From assembly GCA_043734785.1 (NCBI GenBank), contig JAYTEX010000213.1, forward strand, positions 1 to 6,083: a stretch of DNA of 6,083 bases. The letters are read 5' to 3'. The notes under the pieces are model-generated. The model ran no database searches and had not been told where the DNA came from. It was given only the letters and a program-made list of their open reading frames with translations. This DNA comes from CAIKBL01 sp043734785. GTDB taxonomy: Bacteria > Pseudomonadota > Gammaproteobacteria > Ga0077536. This document shows, one piece after another, positions 5,450 through 6,083 of the stretch; the stretch's first letter is position 1, and each line of letters opens with the position of its first letter. The position numbers were made by a program, and so were the translations under genes.

Positions 5450-6083
5450 CTATTCATTGCGTGATTCCACAGGAATGAAGCCTGCATCTAGCGCAAAACG
5501 ACGCGCCGACTCGGCGACGCTGAAACGCTCGGCTGCGGCGCGGATTCCACACTGAAACTGCGCCGGCGACATTGCAAGTCCCCGTTTTAGCACCGCGCCG
5601 AAGGCATCGCTGGTGGCTGCGTCCGCACATAATCCTACCCCGAAACTTTCCACGATCTGCGCGAGATCTCCCGCAGGGGTTGTCAGCATCGCACAGCCTG
5701 CCTGGAGCCCGTCGGAGAATATCACCGGGATGCTTTCGATACGGGACGGCACCAGGAGCCAATCAGCCCAGGTGAGCAGCTCGATTGCGGCTTCCCGCCC
5801 GAGAAACCCCTGCAACACCACCGGCCGCCCTGCGGCTTGCAGTTCGCGTACCCCGGCCATGACCAACGCTTCTTGAGGGCCGCCACCCGCGATACGGACT
5901 TCTGCGATGCGTTGCCAATCCTGATCGTCCAGTTTTCGCAATGAGTCGAGCAATATGTCGGCACCCTTGTTCGGATGCCAGCGTCCCAGGAATGCCAGCT
6001 TGTAAGGCGGCCGTGTGGCGGGGTTCAAGCGTGATGGGCAGCGAAACAAGCGTGAGCTGGCGAGGAAATCACAATCGCGCCCC
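5450..6083 (-). CDS. GT4-family glycosyltransferase, C-terminal part
   Basis: The frame stays open to the window edge, so the TTG at 6049 is not the start; 210 residues are visible and the N-terminal acceptor domain lies outside. What remains is the C-terminal nucleotide-sugar-binding half of a GT-B fold. In order it shows KLAFLGRWHPNKGADILL (the G+...KG.D.LL motif at the domain start), VRIAGGGP, LQGFLGREA, and WADWLLVPSRIESIPVIF followed by SDGLQAG. The E-X7-E motif appears as E-X7-D (Glu of ESIP, Asp of SDG), a variant I recall in related GT4 proteins. The family transfers a sugar from an activated donor with retention of configuration during polysaccharide synthesis. The gene is convergent with the methyltransferases and so belongs to another transcript. 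The C-terminus appears intact: the stop codon falls within the possible target duplication of the neighbouring element. Sugar specificity cannot be stated. Confidence 0.9.
   Translation of the reverse strand, partial: GRDCDFLASSRLFRCPSRLNPATRPPYKLAFLGRWHPNKGADILLDSLRKLDDQDWQRIAEVRIAGGGPQEALVMAGVRELQAAGRPVVLQGFLGREAAIELLTWADWLLVPSRIESIPVIFSDGLQAGCAMLTTPAGDLAQIVESFGVGLCADAATSDAFGAVLKRGLAMSPAQFQCGIRAAAERFSVAESARRFALDAGFIPVESRNE

Noticed and set aside
5454..5964. Open frames overlapping the minus-strand glycosyltransferase, on both strands
   Set aside because: Only the frame ending at 5450 carries GT4 motifs. The others are out-of-frame shadows in GC-rich coding DNA.

Overview
The window looks like part of a surface-polysaccharide or glycolipid biosynthesis island in a proteobacterium of moderately high GC content. 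The evidence is the gene content (sugar aminotransferase, three class I methyltransferases, a polytopic membrane protein, a GT4 glycosyltransferase), the compact stop/start overlaps, GTG start use, and a palindromic repeat whose style I recall from beta- and gammaproteobacterial genomes. I cannot name the species, and no gene is diagnostic of one.

Layout, left to right. 1-314: 3' end of an inositol-monophosphatase-family gene, cut by the window edge. 356-1531: complete DegT/DnrJ/EryC1/StrS-type PLP sugar aminotransferase with a clear Shine-Dalgarno. 1532-1745: non-coding gap with small palindromes, including a bulged stem-loop just after the aminotransferase stop. 1746-4164: a tight three-gene unit of methyltransferase A, a multi-pass LPG_synthase_TM-like membrane protein whose ATG overlaps the methyltransferase stop (ATGA), and methyltransferase B two bases further on. 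4251-5063: methyltransferase C. 5064-5449: non-coding stretch between convergent genes, almost filled by a 341-bp MITE-like element. 5450-6083, minus strand: C-terminal half of a GT4 glycosyltransferase whose N-terminus lies beyond the window.

How the genes could work together (inference): the aminotransferase would make an amino-sugar nucleotide, the glycosyltransferase would add a sugar to a glycan, the methyltransferases would methylate sugar, lipid-linked or aglycone groups, and the membrane protein would act on a lipid-linked or membrane-bound intermediate. None of the substrates can be read from the sequence.

The least expected item is the element at 5108-5448. It has 20-bp imperfect terminal inverted repeats (18/20 identical), possible target duplications (TA or AACTA), no transposase ORF, and internal palindromes that include a perfect 17-bp inverted pair. 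It lies exactly between a hairpin at the stop codon of methyltransferase C and the stop codon of the opposing glycosyltransferase.
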